Shown here: piece after piece, positions 17,865 through 26,855 of the stretch
Layout of the letters: each line of letters begins with the position of its first letter
Numbering within the stretch: the stretch's first letter is position 1
Origin: Paenibacillus sp. AN1007
Lineage (GTDB): Bacteria > Bacillota > Bacilli > Paenibacillales > Paenibacillaceae
DNA length: 64,000 nucleotides
Assembly: GCF_040702995.1 (NCBI RefSeq)
Contig: NZ_CP159992.1
Span: 3,683,501-3,747,500 of the forward strand
Direction: 5' to 3'
Notes under the pieces: model-generated
Seen by the model: the letters and a program-made list of their open reading frames with translations, nothing else
Told to the model about the DNA's origin: nothing
The model's database searches: none
Program-made: the position numbers and the translations under genes

Positions 17865-17905
17865 CAAAAAAATCCCCCAAGCTGATAGACAACCTGGAGG
17901 AAAAA
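17865..17905 (-). terminator. Probable terminator of the MarR gene
   Basis: On the minus strand CCTCCAGG pairs imperfectly with CTTGGGGG and is followed by seven T. It lies 80 bases past the MarR stop codon. Confidence 0.6.
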
Positions 17906-17983
17906 ACTATTCATTGTAATAACGAGGCATTCGGAACTTTTAAAGCGATTGGATATTCGCCAAACCAGCTGCCTCCATGTAAA

Positions 17984-18505
17984 CTACTCGCTGACCTGCT
18001 CAATTTTGATGAGCCTGCGCGGTTCTTGTTCCTTTTCACCATACCAGACGAGCACATCTGCAAACAGATCCATGATGCGAATAAAGCTTTTTTTGTCCGC
18101 CTCCGTAATCTGATCGGCCAGCTTAAAGATATCATCGAAACACAGCTCGCGGACAAATGTCGTATATTTCGTGTATACCTCGCGGCCTTTGGCTGAAGGT
18201 TTGACGTAAATATCTTTGCGATTCCCGCTCAAATGATATTTTTCAAGCAGCCCTTTTTCGGTCAGGTTTTTCACGTTTTTGGAAAATGTACTGCGGCTTA
18301 CGCCCAAACGGGCGGCCATCTCGGACATCTTCTCTTCCTGATCTTCTGCTTCCAGAATATACTCAAGCGTCTGAATCTGGGAAGCAGAGAACGTCATATC
18401 GGTTCCATAGCTTCGCTGCAGTTTGTAGGTGTTGGAATAAGCATTGCCATACTTGATAATCTTCTCGACAAGCTCCCGATGGTCACCCATCCAATCTAAT
18501 TTCAT
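17984..18505 (-). CDS. MarR-family transcription regulator
   Basis: This 173-residue winged-helix protein has SEMAARLGVSRSTFSKNVKN as the helix-turn-helix and GNRKDIYVKPSAKGREVY as the wing (about residues 60-110). Long flanking helices serve dimerisation. The target is unknown. It lies 48 bases upstream of the start-to-stop boundary of no partner: the hydrolase gene behind it (18554-19363) is transcribed in the same direction and ends 48 bases before this start, so the two could be one unit, hydrolase first. That would make the hydrolase a candidate target. Confidence 0.88.
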   Translation of the reverse strand: MKLDWMGDHRELVEKIIKYGNAYSNTYKLQRSYGTDMTFSASQIQTLEYILEAEDQEEKMSEMAARLGVSRSTFSKNVKNLTEKGLLEKYHLSGNRKDIYVKPSAKGREVYTKYTTFVRELCFDDIFKLADQITEADKKSFIRIMDLFADVLVWYGEKEQEPRRLIKIEQVSE

Positions 18506-18553
18506 GCGTAATCCCTTTCGTCTTCGAATTCTCTCTCTATTACTCTACTGAAA

Positions 18554-19363
18554 TCAGATTCGTTTTTCAATCCATGAGATCGCTTCTTCAATCACTTCGT
18601 CCCGTGCCGTTTCATTAAAGATTTCATGCATGAGATGTGCATAGATTTTCAGCGTTTTATCCGTCGAAGCGATATCGCCGTAAAAATCACGGGAATCCTT
18701 TTCACTGACCAGCCCATCATTCGCTCCATGCAGTACAAGCACCGGATCGACAAACTGCTTCGCATGTTCTTTAAGCCATTCCACTCCATAACCCAGGCTG
18801 TTAAATAAATCTACAGAAATCTGTTTCTCTACCAACGGGTCATTCGCGTAAGCGGATACAACTTCAGGATCGCTGCAAACTCCGCTGCCAAGTTCATTTG
18901 GAAAATACGTGCCTGAAGGCAGAGCCATCGGCAGCTCTCCGACCACCTTTGTATTAAAACGGGTAAGTGCACCCGATAAAACGATGCCCTTCACTTTACC
19001 CGGGTATTTCGTGCCGAACGATGAAGAAGCAAAGCCGCCCATACTATGTCCGATAATATACAGCGGTGTATCGCCGCTCTCCTGCAGTGCCGTCTCCACG
19101 ACAGCGTTCACATCATCGATCAGATGATGAAAGTCACTGTAAAATGTGCGCGGTCCTTCCGATCTGGCATGACCTCGATGGTCAAAACGGTATACGTTAA
19201 ATCCACGATGATTCAGCTTCTCTGTCAAATAATCATAGCGGCTGGCATGCTCAGCCAATCCATGCACGATAACTACAGCTGCCTTCGCATGTTCTACCGT
19301 ATCCTTACTGAAATAAAGCTGTGTACCATCAAAGGATTTGATCGTTGTCTCCATTTTAGTCAT
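18554..19363 (-). CDS. Alpha/beta hydrolase, monoacylglycerol-lipase-like
   Basis: This 269-residue serine hydrolase has the oxyanion HGLAEH near residue 34, the nucleophile elbow GHSMGG near residue 108, and an acidic residue in LVLHGANDGLVS. The catalytic His is in YAHLMHEIFNE, close to the C-terminus. The pattern fits monoacylglycerol lipase/lysophospholipase (Hydrolase_4). No signal peptide is present, so it is cytoplasmic. It would cleave monoacylglycerols or similar esters. The start at 19363 follows AAAGGACGGG. Confidence 0.88.
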   Translation of the reverse strand: MTKMETTIKSFDGTQLYFSKDTVEHAKAAVVIVHGLAEHASRYDYLTEKLNHRGFNVYRFDHRGHARSEGPRTFYSDFHHLIDDVNAVVETALQESGDTPLYIIGHSMGGFASSSFGTKYPGKVKGIVLSGALTRFNTKVVGELPMALPSGTYFPNELGSGVCSDPEVVSAYANDPLVEKQISVDLFNSLGYGVEWLKEHAKQFVDPVLVLHGANDGLVSEKDSRDFYGDIASTDKTLKIYAHLMHEIFNETARDEVIEEAISWIEKRI

Positions 19364-19572
19364 CTTTATCCCGTCCTTTTTGTGGTGTCCAGGCGCAAGC
19401 CCGAAAGATCATTTCCTTAAGGCTTTACCAAGAACACGTGATATAATGTCCATCAAAAATAATATTGTTTCTTACGGAAACAATATACCATCCGATCTAT
19501 GCTCTTGTCCACAAAAAAATCAAGCGCTTTCAAAAGCTTTAATTAGCTCTTATAAGACTTCACAAAATATAA

Positions 19573-19616
19573 AAAAACCGCCAAACACTTGAAACACATT
19601 GTGCTTAGCGGTTTAG
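19573..19616 (-). terminator. Terminator of the flavoprotein reductase genes
   Basis: On the minus strand AAACCGCTAAGCAC pairs with GTGTTTGGCGGTTT (allowing small mismatches), followed by a T run. It begins four bases past the stop codon. Its core resembles the terminator at 30365-30412. Confidence 0.85.
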
Positions 19617-19619
19617 TGC

Positions 19620-22049
19620 TTATAAACCTTTCATTTCTTCAACAGCCGTTTTACCAGCAATCCGTCCAAATGTGAAGATATCGGTCAAGGCGTTACCGCC
19701 TAAACGATTGCCTGCATGTATACCTCCCGCTACTTCGCCGGCAGCATACAGATGGGCAATAGGTTGGCCGTTCTCATCCAGAACACGAGTTTTCGTGTCA
19801 ATCTTGATACCGCCCATCGTGTGGTGAACTGCAGGCTTCCTAGGTGTAGCATAAAACGGAGCCTTCTCGACTTTCAAGCTAAATGTATCTTTATGGAACT
19901 CTGGGTCAAAGCCCGCATCCACATAAGAGTTATACTTATCAATGGTCGTTCTGAGAACTTGAGGGTCCATATTTACTTTCAATGCCAGTTCTTCAATCGT
20001 ATCCGCTCTAAACAGAGTACCTGCTTCTACCTGCCGATCAATCTTCTCCTGGCTTGTATTCGCTGCGGTTTTCTTGATCTCATCATCAGCAATCAGGTAA
20101 AATAAACTGCCCTGCTCAATAGCCGCTTTGGTTAAAACATCTCGACCCGAAAATTCATTTACAAATCGTTCTCCCTTTTTGTTAACAATTACAAAGTTCT
20201 CAGGGGGTACCTGCAGCCCGCTGAAGAGTTCGCCCGTTTCCGGGTCAGCGACTGGCATCATTTGAGTGAAACCCATGCCTGTCAGTGCTGCTCCTGCACT
20301 TTTGCCAAGCGATATGCCGTCACCCGTCATCGCGTAGGAATTCGTCGTTTTGATATCATCGTCAATGTGGCTCCAGTATGTGTTATATTCCTTAAGCATT
20401 TGTGTATTTGCACCAAAACCGCCGCTTGCAAGTACAACTGCTTTGGCATGCACGGTGATTTTTTGACCATTAACACCCGCAGCGATTACACCTGTAATTT
20501 TCCCATCTTCAATGATCAGCTGTTTGACAGGCGTATCTGTAATAATGTTTCCGCCATTCTCTTCTACATATTGGCTGAGTGCGATGATAAATGCAGAACC
20601 ATAACTTTTCACCGGTTTATGACCGCGCCGCCAAAGGGCACCCACTGGAGCAAATACAATACTTTTATCATATTCAACCCCGATATCCTCAAGCCAATGT
20701 ACACTTTCCAGAGCGTTGTCCGTAAGGACTTTGACCAGATCGTATTGTCCGTAGATTGTGCTGCCATTCAAGTCGGTTCGTTTGCCGCCAAAATAGGTTT
20801 GCATTCTGTGAAGCAGTGGTGAATCAAACAAATGTGCCTTTTGTGTGCCGAACTTTTCCTGATACGCTGTAAACTCCGCTTTCAGAGCATGGAAATCATC
20901 TATATATTCGGGATGGATCAAGCTCTCGTCCGTACTTAATAAATTCTCAATCGTCTGTCTTTCCCCCGGATTCTCGTTAAACTGCTGCTGCCACTCGGGA
21001 TCTGCCGCATTGACAGGCCCGCCTGAACGGATCGTGTTTCCGCCCACAGCCGGATATTTCTCAAGAACAATCGCACTCGCGCCTTGCTGTAAAGCTACAG
21101 CAGCAGCACTTAAACCGGCACCGCCCCCACCTACAACCACCACATCACAAGTGTATTCCTCGTCTTCTCTCATCTGGCTGCTGGCAGGTTTTGGACGTCT
21201 TTTCAGAATGTCAGGGTTCACTCCGGCAAGCTTAACCGCCTTGGCTACACCATCAATGACAGCATTACTGGTCTCAGAAGCACCTGAAAGTGCATCCACA
21301 TTCAACGTCTGGCCTTCGATGATTTTATTCGGAATTCGTACAAAAACGACATCGGCGATGCCTTCGGTTTCCCCCTTCGCATCAATATCAATGCTTTCGA
21401 TACGAGTTTCACTAAAGGATACTTTCATGGGAAGCTTGCCGCTGTGACCAATGGCATTGACCTCATATACACCCGGATTATAGGTGAACTCCTCTTCCTG
21501 ATTGAGCTGATTGGAAATTTTGGCAAAACGAAGGAAGCGCAGGAAACATACCTCCAGGAAATCGATCGTTCCTTCTTGATTCAGATTGCCTGACTCGTCA
21601 AACGCTTTATGTGCACTTCCAAGCAAAAACTCATACCCTGGCATCACGTTAGCTTCAACACCCGGAGCATCCAGAATTTGACGAAGATGCAGCTGCGCAC
21701 GCGAGGAGCCTTGTGTTCCCTGTGACGCACCAATAATCATCACGGGTTTACCCGCAAGCGGATGCAGCTCAAAGCTCAACCATTCAAGCACACTCTTAAG
21801 GGATGAAGGAATGGAATGGTTATATTCAGGAGTTGCAATAATAACTCCGTCACTTGCGATAATTTTCTCATTAAATGTTTGTATGATTTCACTGTTCGTT
21901 TGGTTATCGGATTGATTAAACATTGGTACGTCCGCGATTTCAAGAATTTCAATGGCTGCTCTGGACTCAAAATGTTTTTTCATAAACTGAAGCAGCATGC
22001 GATTATACGATTTCTTTGCATTTGTGCCTACGATCGCTATGATTTTCAT
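19620..22049 (-). CDS. Three-domain flavoprotein reductase: FMN reductase + FMN_bind + FAD_binding_2 (fumarate/urocanate reductase-like)
   Basis: This 809-residue cytoplasmic enzyme has three parts. Residues 1-190 are a flavodoxin-like NAD(P)H:FMN reductase ([29 protein letters not shown]). Residues 195-285 are an FMN_bind domain with the flavinylation motif [10 protein letters not shown], whose Ser would carry FMN covalently. Residues 300-805 are a flavocytochrome c-type dehydrogenase with [11 protein letters not shown] for FAD. The catalytic core matches fumarate reductase in GRD (Arg), HHTMGG (His) and NRLGGNA (Arg). The usual QxHP is QMMP here and the TE pair of the second carboxylate pocket is absent, so fumarate is an unlikely substrate. 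It probably reduces another enoate with NAD(P)H electrons. A second FMN reductase, a LysR regulator and ApbE are adjacent. Confidence 0.88.
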   Translation of the reverse strand: MKIIAIVGTNAKKSYNRMLLQFMKKHFESRAAIEILEIADVPMFNQSDNQTNSEIIQTFNEKIIASDGVIIATPEYNHSIPSSLKSVLEWLSFELHPLAGKPVMIIGASQGTQGSSRAQLHLRQILDAPGVEANVMPGYEFLLGSAHKAFDESGNLNQEGTIDFLEVCFLRFLRFAKISNQLNQEEEFTYNPGVYEVNAIGHSGKLPMKVSFSETRIESIDIDAKGETEGIADVVFVRIPNKIIEGQTLNVDALSGASETSNAVIDGVAKAVKLAGVNPDILKRRPKPASSQMREDEEYTCDVVVVGGGGAGLSAAAVALQQGASAIVLEKYPAVGGNTIRSGGPVNAADPEWQQQFNENPGERQTIENLLSTDESLIHPEYIDDFHALKAEFTAYQEKFGTQKAHLFDSPLLHRMQTYFGGKRTDLNGSTIYGQYDLVKVLTDNALESVHWLEDIGVEYDKSIVFAPVGALWRRGHKPVKSYGSAFIIALSQYVEENGGNIITDTPVKQLIIEDGKITGVIAAGVNGQKITVHAKAVVLASGGFGANTQMLKEYNTYWSHIDDDIKTTNSYAMTGDGISLGKSAGAALTGMGFTQMMPVADPETGELFSGLQVPPENFVIVNKKGERFVNEFSGRDVLTKAAIEQGSLFYLIADDEIKKTAANTSQEKIDRQVEAGTLFRADTIEELALKVNMDPQVLRTTIDKYNSYVDAGFDPEFHKDTFSLKVEKAPFYATPRKPAVHHTMGGIKIDTKTRVLDENGQPIAHLYAAGEVAGGIHAGNRLGGNALTDIFTFGRIAGKTAVEEMKGL

Positions 22050-22062
22050 TGTAGTTAGCCCC

Positions 22063-22677
22063 CTACTCCTGCCAGGAGAATTTTTTCGTTTTTTTCTTCA
22101 ACGTCCTTTTGGAAAGCAGCTCCGTAGTGATCTCTGTAAACAGAACAAACTCCCTGAAAATCTCCTCAAGCTCCGCTACTTTCTCAGCACTGATCAGACT
22201 GCCGCTGTTATCAAATGCACTCTGTGATTTCCCCAAAAGGAATTCGCTGCTGGGCATTAATCTTGCACCAAGCTCAGGTGAATCCAGAATTTGTCTGAGA
22301 TGTGCCTGGGCTCTGGAAGAACCCAGTGAGCCGTGTGAAGCACCTACGATCATAACAGGTTTGTTCTTCAAGGTTTGAGTTGTGTAGCTGATCCATTCCA
22401 GCGCACTTTTCAGAACGGCAGGGATGGCATGATCATACTCCGGAGTGGCAATAATCACGCCTTCAGCTTTGGTGATTCGATCCGAAAGGTCTTTTACCTG
22501 CTCGGGAATGTCAACCTCAGCATCCTCTATATCCTCTTTTTCAATGAATGCGGGCAAATCCTTAATTTCATATAAATCAATTTTGGCTTCATTCGAGAAA
22601 TGTTTTTGCATAAATTGGAGCAGCATGCGGTTCGTGGATACATCCGAATTCGTGCCTACGATAGCTAAATAATTCAT
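22063..22677 (-). CDS. NADPH-dependent FMN reductase
   Basis: This flavodoxin-like protein of about 204 residues has [18 protein letters not shown] at the N-terminus, [21 protein letters not shown] in the middle and [20 protein letters not shown] afterwards. It is a close paralogue of the first domain of the gene that follows 13 bases later, so the pair arose by duplication. It would reduce FMN or quinones with NAD(P)H and might supply the large enzyme with electrons. Two adjacent ATG codons (22680 and 22677) are possible; the second has better spacing from AAGGGGG. It is the first gene of the divergent operon. Confidence 0.88.
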   Translation of the reverse strand: MNYLAIVGTNSDVSTNRMLLQFMQKHFSNEAKIDLYEIKDLPAFIEKEDIEDAEVDIPEQVKDLSDRITKAEGVIIATPEYDHAIPAVLKSALEWISYTTQTLKNKPVMIVGASHGSLGSSRAQAHLRQILDSPELGARLMPSSEFLLGKSQSAFDNSGSLISAEKVAELEEIFREFVLFTEITTELLSKRTLKKKTKKFSWQE

Positions 22678-22774
22678 CATAATCCCCCTTCTGTCATTCA
22701 GAAATGATGTTCGTACATGTCAGACTCGTTCTTTCGGCATAACTCTATCATATCAGAGGTGAAATGATCTAATA

Positions 22775-22808
22775 GTTATTCATTGCAGTTTGATAACCAA
22801 TTTGTTAT
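22775..22808. promoter_or_regulatory. Candidate LysR operator between divergent genes
   Basis: GTTAT (22775), ATAAC (22793) and GTTAT (22804) form overlapping inverted repeats. The tightest is ATAAC-N6-GTTAT, which fits the T-N11-A type of LysR site. It lies between the reductase operon and the LysR gene. Confidence 0.55.
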
Positions 22809-22858
22809 AATCAGCTCAAATTCAAAGTTTGTTATTTTTTTCACAAAGGGTGAGGGAC

Positions 22859-23788
22859 ATGTCTAAGTTAGAATCTCAGGATATCTTATGTTACATCGAC
22901 AGCCTCCTGAAATACAGTAATTACAGCAAAGCCGCCCAGTCACTTTATATTTCGCAGCCCTACCTGACAAAGGTGATTAAAAAAGTGGAAAGTCAGTTGA
23001 ATTGTGAACTGATCACTCGCAGCAGGCTGCCCTATCGACTAACCGAGCAGGGAAAAATATATTATCAGTATTTGACTTCACTTGAGCACAGCTACGCGAA
23101 ACTGGTGAGAGAAATCTCATATGTATCGGATATCGGCAGCAGGATACTGCGAATCGGGATTCTTCCGAGCCTCGGTTCTTATTTAACGCCTCTTTTTTTA
23201 CCTGATTTTTTAAAGCTTCATCCTGCTTATAAAATAAACCTTGTAGAGGATATACCTGAAAAAAATGAGAAGCGTCTCCAAAATCATGAGCTCGACTTCT
23301 GGATCGGACAAAATTCGAGCAGCATATCTCCGAACCTGAACTCCGTTAGTTGGGGCAGACACCGTTACCGGGCTGTTATTCCGCGCTGCTCTGAACTATA
23401 CCGGAACAATGCTGCAGTCATTCCAGAGGGGACTTTTGATATCAGCACCATTTTGCGTCAAAAGCTCATTCTAACGTCTAAAGGTTCTGCCATCCGTAAA
23501 CAGATCGATCAATTGTTAAGTGTGTACAAAATCCAGCCCAGCATCGTGATGGAAAGCAATGAGATTCGCACCGTATTAAAGCTTGCAAAGCATAATATGG
23601 GCGTAACGATTGTTCCTGAAAGTGTGCATATCGATGAGTGTGCCTCGGAATACAACATCTATCCGATCCCGATCGATAAGATGAGTCTGGATTATTTTAT
23701 AGCACATCATGGGGAAAGAAAACTGTCCGGTGATGATCATGATCTCATCCATACCTTTCTCAATCACGGGCAGCAATGTGCGGTGTAG
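22859..23788 (+). CDS. LysR-family regulator of the flavoprotein locus
   Basis: This 309-residue regulator has an N-terminal winged helix-turn-helix (NYSKAAQSLYISQPYLTKVI, about residues 21-40) and a C-terminal effector-binding domain (about 90-300). It is transcribed divergently from the reductase operon and directly upstream of apbE, so it very likely controls both, with a small-molecule inducer related to the enzyme's substrate. The ATG at 22859 follows AAGGGTGAGGG; the open frame upstream lacks a ribosome site. Its stop codon overlaps the ribosome site of apbE. Confidence 0.9.
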   Translation: MSKLESQDILCYIDSLLKYSNYSKAAQSLYISQPYLTKVIKKVESQLNCELITRSRLPYRLTEQGKIYYQYLTSLEHSYAKLVREISYVSDIGSRILRIGILPSLGSYLTPLFLPDFLKLHPAYKINLVEDIPEKNEKRLQNHELDFWIGQNSSSISPNLNSVSWGRHRYRAVIPRCSELYRNNAAVIPEGTFDISTILRQKLILTSKGSAIRKQIDQLLSVYKIQPSIVMESNEIRTVLKLAKHNMGVTIVPESVHIDECASEYNIYPIPIDKMSLDYFIAHHGERKLSGDDHDLIHTFLNHGQQCAV

Positions 23789-23797
23789 GAGGCTGTC

Positions 23798-24736
23798 ATG
23801 AATACTTTTACGAAAACAATCCCGCTTATGGGAACTAAAATATCCCTTTATATCAAAGGGACAGATGCTGAAGGGCTTGCCGGGGAAGCCGCGAATATGC
23901 TGTTCCGCTATGAGAACGTGTTTAGTGCCAACAGTGATCATTCACAGCTTGCTGTGCTTAAAAGAGAAGCCGCAGCCGATCCTCTCAAAGTGGACAAGGA
24001 ATTGTATGATCTTATCAAAATAGGTAAGGAACACAGTATGAACGAAGGTTCTTTTCTGAATATTGCCATAGGTCCCTTGATTAAATTATGGAGAATTGGT
24101 TTTCGCGAAGCACATGTGCCAGAGGATGCCGCGATCAAGAAGGTTCTGGAGCTGTTGAATCCTGAAAACATTCAGCTTGATGATGAGCAGCAAACCGTGC
24201 ATTTATTAAAAAAAGGCATGGAGATCGACCTTGGAGCTATCGCTAAAGGTTATTTCGCGGATCAGGTTATGGCATTTTTCAAGAAAAATGGAGCTGATGC
24301 CGCAATGGTCGATATGGGCGGGAACGTACTCGTTCATGGCGATTCCCCTTCCGGGTCCAGTCACTGGAATGTTGGCATACAGAACCCCTTTTTGCCCAGA
24401 GGAAACGCAGCAGCACTCGTCAGCATCAGAGAACAATCCGTCGTAACCTCAGGCATATATGAGCGCGTTTTAGAAAAGAATGGACAGCAGTACCATCATA
24501 TATTCAGCAGTACAACGGGCTATCCCATCGAATGTAATGTCGCTTCATTAACCATTATTGCGGATAAATCGCTGGACTGCGACATCTATACGACAGAATT
24601 GTTCGGGTTCGATGCGGCCTCTATTATTCATAAAGTAAATCAAATGAAGCATATTGAGGCTGCCGTCATCACGACCGATGGAAATCTGGCCTTCACCGAC
24701 AATCTAAAGGGGAGAATCCATCCCGTATCAAGTTAA
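23798..24736 (+). CDS. apbE: FAD:protein FMN transferase (ApbE family), cytoplasmic
   Basis: This 312-residue enzyme transfers FMN from FAD to a Ser/Thr of FMN_bind domains. It shows the family motifs IPLMGTKISLY at the N-terminus, IDLGAIAKGYFAD near residue 145, VDMGGNVLVHG near 170, VTSGIYER near 218 and HHIFSSTTGYP near 233. No signal peptide or lipobox is present, whereas many ApbE proteins are exported; this fits the cytoplasmic three-domain enzyme encoded across the LysR gene, whose [10 protein letters not shown] motif is the expected target. TAGGAGG overlaps the LysR stop and lies five bases before the ATG. Confidence 0.92.
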   Translation: MNTFTKTIPLMGTKISLYIKGTDAEGLAGEAANMLFRYENVFSANSDHSQLAVLKREAAADPLKVDKELYDLIKIGKEHSMNEGSFLNIAIGPLIKLWRIGFREAHVPEDAAIKKVLELLNPENIQLDDEQQTVHLLKKGMEIDLGAIAKGYFADQVMAFFKKNGADAAMVDMGGNVLVHGDSPSGSSHWNVGIQNPFLPRGNAAALVSIREQSVVTSGIYERVLEKNGQQYHHIFSSTTGYPIECNVASLTIIADKSLDCDIYTTELFGFDAASIIHKVNQMKHIEAAVITTDGNLAFTDNLKGRIHPVSS

Positions 24737-24785
24737 GATGATGCGAAAACTTTCAGGCGAACGCTTCGCTTTCTCAGGTTTTTTT

Positions 24786-25448
24786 CTATCCTTTCCGTTT
24801 CTGAATCTTAGATTCGGAGATTACATATACAGGACCTAAAATATCTATTTTACCGTCCTTTACACGAATAGCACTTTCCTGTTCTGCCGCATAAACATCC
24901 ATCTCTTCAGATAGCGGAAACAGGTAACCTTCAACAAACGTATCGTAGCTGCGTCCAGCATGAGATTCATAGGCAAAATGATCAAAGCCCAACCCCTCAT
25001 ATATCGTAGTTGTTTCATCCTCAGGGGTAATATCATTCGAAGATATCCATTTTGCAGCCATATTTAATGCACCTGCACTTGCACCGATGATAATGGCATT
25101 ACTGTTCTTAATCATATCGGCTAGTTCATATTCCGCCAAAAACTCATGCTGCTGCACAGGATCTCCCCCACACAGAAAAATGACAGAGGCTTTCTGAATG
25201 AGCTGCTGAGCCTTTTCTTTCGGAATACGGTAATCAATGAAATGATATTCAACAAAATGGAGGTTTGCCTGAGTTAACCATGTCCATTCTGTAATATCCT
25301 CAAAGTTCACCTGCTCATCTTCATCATCAGACGGCTGAGCGCTAATCATCACAAGCGATTTCCTATCTGCAATATCCTCCTGCAATCGTTCGACCAGTTT
25401 CTCTGGAAAAAAATCATTAAACCAACTGAAATAATAGTGAGTACTCAA
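24786..25448 (-). CDS. Peptidase S51-like protein
   Basis: This 220-residue protein belongs to the class I glutamine-amidotransferase-like superfamily. It has the S51 nucleophile elbow GASAGALN (Ser near residue 124) preceded by FLCGGDPVQQHEFL, as in aspartyl dipeptidase and cyanophycinase. A His in YESHAGRSYD is a candidate for the triad. The physiological substrate is not evident. The start is a TTG at 25448, eight bases from GGAGG. It is monocistronic and lies at the edge of an AT-rich stretch. Confidence 0.82.
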   Translation of the reverse strand: MSTHYYFSWFNDFFPEKLVERLQEDIADRKSLVMISAQPSDDEDEQVNFEDITEWTWLTQANLHFVEYHFIDYRIPKEKAQQLIQKASVIFLCGGDPVQQHEFLAEYELADMIKNSNAIIIGASAGALNMAAKWISSNDITPEDETTTIYEGLGFDHFAYESHAGRSYDTFVEGYLFPLSEEMDVYAAEQESAIRVKDGKIDILGPVYVISESKIQKRKG

Positions 25449-25549
25449 ACTGTATTACCTCCATATGTATAAATTTATGAGCTTTTATTCTCTATCTAAA
25501 AGATAGAACTTGAGGACATCATTTAAACGAAAATCAATATCATTTACAG

Positions 25550-26029
25550 TTAGCTTAACGTTTTAGTGAAAGTGACTCTATGGTAATCCGTTCTAAAAAA
25601 ATCCCTTTCGTAAGCTGCCAATTCAAATCCGATATTGTTATAAAATTGGATTGTATCTTCATTTCCAACATGACCTAGTGTGTAAAGAATAATTTCTTTC
25701 TCATTCATTTTTTTTATTGTTTCTAAAATCGTATTGATCAAAGCCGCACCAATCCCCTGCCGCTGGGCCCCCTTCTTTACCACTACTCCCACGATCTCGT
25801 ATAATCCTAACTCTTCATTATATAAATAACCTGCATGACCAATGGTTTCATCATTATCACCAATCGCAACGTAGTATCCTTCTGCATCGTTTTCTTCCCT
25901 CGGAACTAAAAACTTTGACCAACGTACAGGATATTGATCAATGATAAACGTAGGAAATTGTAGAGGATATTCACTCATTATTTTTTCTATGTTAATTTGG
26001 TCTTTATGTTCCAGCAGACGAATATGCAC
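25550..26029 (-). CDS. GNAT-family N-acetyltransferase
   Basis: This 159-residue acetyltransferase has the beta4 segment ETIGHAGYLY, the acetyl-CoA site VVVKKGAQRQGIGAALINTI (Q-R-Q-G-I-G), and a C-terminal YNNIGFE. The acceptor is unknown. It starts at GTG 26029, five bases after a GGGGGG tract, and follows the PfpI gene by 15 bases, so both would be controlled by the ZTP riboswitch upstream. Confidence 0.85.
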   Translation of the reverse strand: MHIRLLEHKDQINIEKIMSEYPLQFPTFIIDQYPVRWSKFLVPREENDAEGYYVAIGDNDETIGHAGYLYNEELGLYEIVGVVVKKGAQRQGIGAALINTILETIKKMNEKEIILYTLGHVGNEDTIQFYNNIGFELAAYERDFFRTDYHRVTFTKTLS

Positions 26030-26044
26030 ATGGATCCCCCCGTT

Positions 26045-26644
26045 TCAAGCCATCTTCCAATCATATTCCATAAGCTCTGCAGTTTTTACAGCTCTATCTT
26101 CGCCTAATAATTTTTCTACAACATACAGCGCAGCATCCATACCAGCAGATATGCCCGCGGATAATACAATTTTCCCATTATCGACATAGCGGGCCTCTTC
26201 CATGATTTCAGTAGAAGCAGGTACAATATGCCTTAATTCGTCCATAGCTAAGCGATTGGTTGTCACTTTTAAACCATCTAATAATTGGGCTTTTGCTAAA
26301 ATCAAGGCTCCAGTACAGACAGACAAAATGACCTCTACATCATTTGATATCTCTCGAATCCAATTCGTAACCGTTTCATTATTCATTTCTTTTCTTGAAC
26401 CCCAACCTCCAGGAATCACCAATATATCGGGATTAGGGCAATTATCAATAGTATACGCTGGATTGATGCTTAGACCTCCCAAGGTTTGGATCGGACCGTT
26501 ATTTTCCGCGACAGTGTAAACATTGAAATCCTGCCCCCTGTTACTTCCTGAGATAAAGACTTCGTACGGTCCTGCAAAATCCAAAGGTTCAACCTGTTCA
26601 AAAATGAATATAGCTGCATTTCTTGCTCGTTTTATCTGTTCCAT
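26045..26644 (-). CDS. DJ-1/PfpI-family protein under ZTP riboswitch control
   Basis: This 199-residue protein of the ThiJ/PfpI superfamily starts IFIFEQVEPLDFAGPYEVF, has DILVIPGGWGSR near residue 72 and the nucleophile elbow VCTGALILAKA (Cys near residue 106), then SAGISAGMDAALYVVEKLLG. Known relatives include isonitrile hydratase-like enzymes and regulators' sensor domains; no DNA-binding domain is present here. The ATG at 26644 follows GGGAG. A long in-frame extension upstream is actually the riboswitch and its terminator, so it should not be translated. It is the first gene of an operon with a GNAT acetyltransferase. Confidence 0.85.
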   Translation of the reverse strand: MEQIKRARNAAIFIFEQVEPLDFAGPYEVFISGSNRGQDFNVYTVAENNGPIQTLGGLSINPAYTIDNCPNPDILVIPGGWGSRKEMNNETVTNWIREISNDVEVILSVCTGALILAKAQLLDGLKVTTNRLAMDELRHIVPASTEIMEEARYVDNGKIVLSAGISAGMDAALYVVEKLLGEDRAVKTAELMEYDWKMA

Positions 26645-26660
26645 CGTCTTCATCTCCCAT

Positions 26661-26698
26661 AAAATAAATAAAAGTATCCGGTCTAAGACCAGATACTT
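26661..26698 (-). terminator. Expression-platform terminator of the ZTP riboswitch
   Basis: On the minus strand AAGTATCTGGTC pairs with GACCGGATACTT around TTA (one mismatch), then TTATTTATTTT. It lies between the aptamer and the PfpI start, so ligand binding should control read-through. Confidence 0.85.
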
Positions 26699-26699
26699 C

Positions 26700-26768
26700 G
26701 CCCAGGCGTACGGCATATGAAATATGTGCTTCCTCGTGGTTCTCCACGTTACGCCAGTTACACATACC
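26700..26768 (-). promoter_or_regulatory. ZTP (pfl) riboswitch aptamer
   Basis: On the minus strand the RNA has P1 TATGTG (26761-26766) with CACATA (26723-26728), then AACTGGCG, P2 GTGG with CCAC (26744-26747/26736-26739) around AGAA, and CGAGGAAGC. It ends with GCCGTACGCCTGGGC. GGCG (26752-26755) can pair with CGCC (26705-26708) as the conserved pseudoknot. These match the ZTP riboswitch consensus as I know it from the pfl motif, including the invariant GCC-N2-CGCCTGGGC end. ZTP/ZMP accumulate when one-carbon folate is short. Confidence 0.85.
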
Positions 26769-26781
26769 AAATATTTACTTC

Positions 26782-26811
26782 ATTATAATCTGAACATTTA
26801 GACGACTACAA
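26782..26811 (-). promoter_or_regulatory. Promoter of the riboswitch-PfpI-GNAT operon
   Basis: TTGTAG (26806-26811) and a perfect TATAAT (26782-26787) are separated by 18 bases. Transcription would start a few bases before the aptamer. Confidence 0.7.
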
Positions 26812-26855
26812 GTATTTTCTGTACTGATCATATAACAGCTTTACACAAAGGATAA

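Noticed and set aside
22678..22858. FMN riboswitch before the flavoprotein genes
   Set aside because: None of the conserved FMN-aptamer elements are present; the gap holds only LysR-type repeats.
24740..24785. Terminator of apbE
   Set aside because: GGCGAA-CGC-TTCGCT with a later T run gives only a five- to six-base stem separated from the T run, which is too weak to call.
26645..26770. N-terminal extension of the PfpI protein
   Set aside because: The in-frame extension runs through the ZTP riboswitch and its terminator. A proper ribosome site supports the ATG at 26644.
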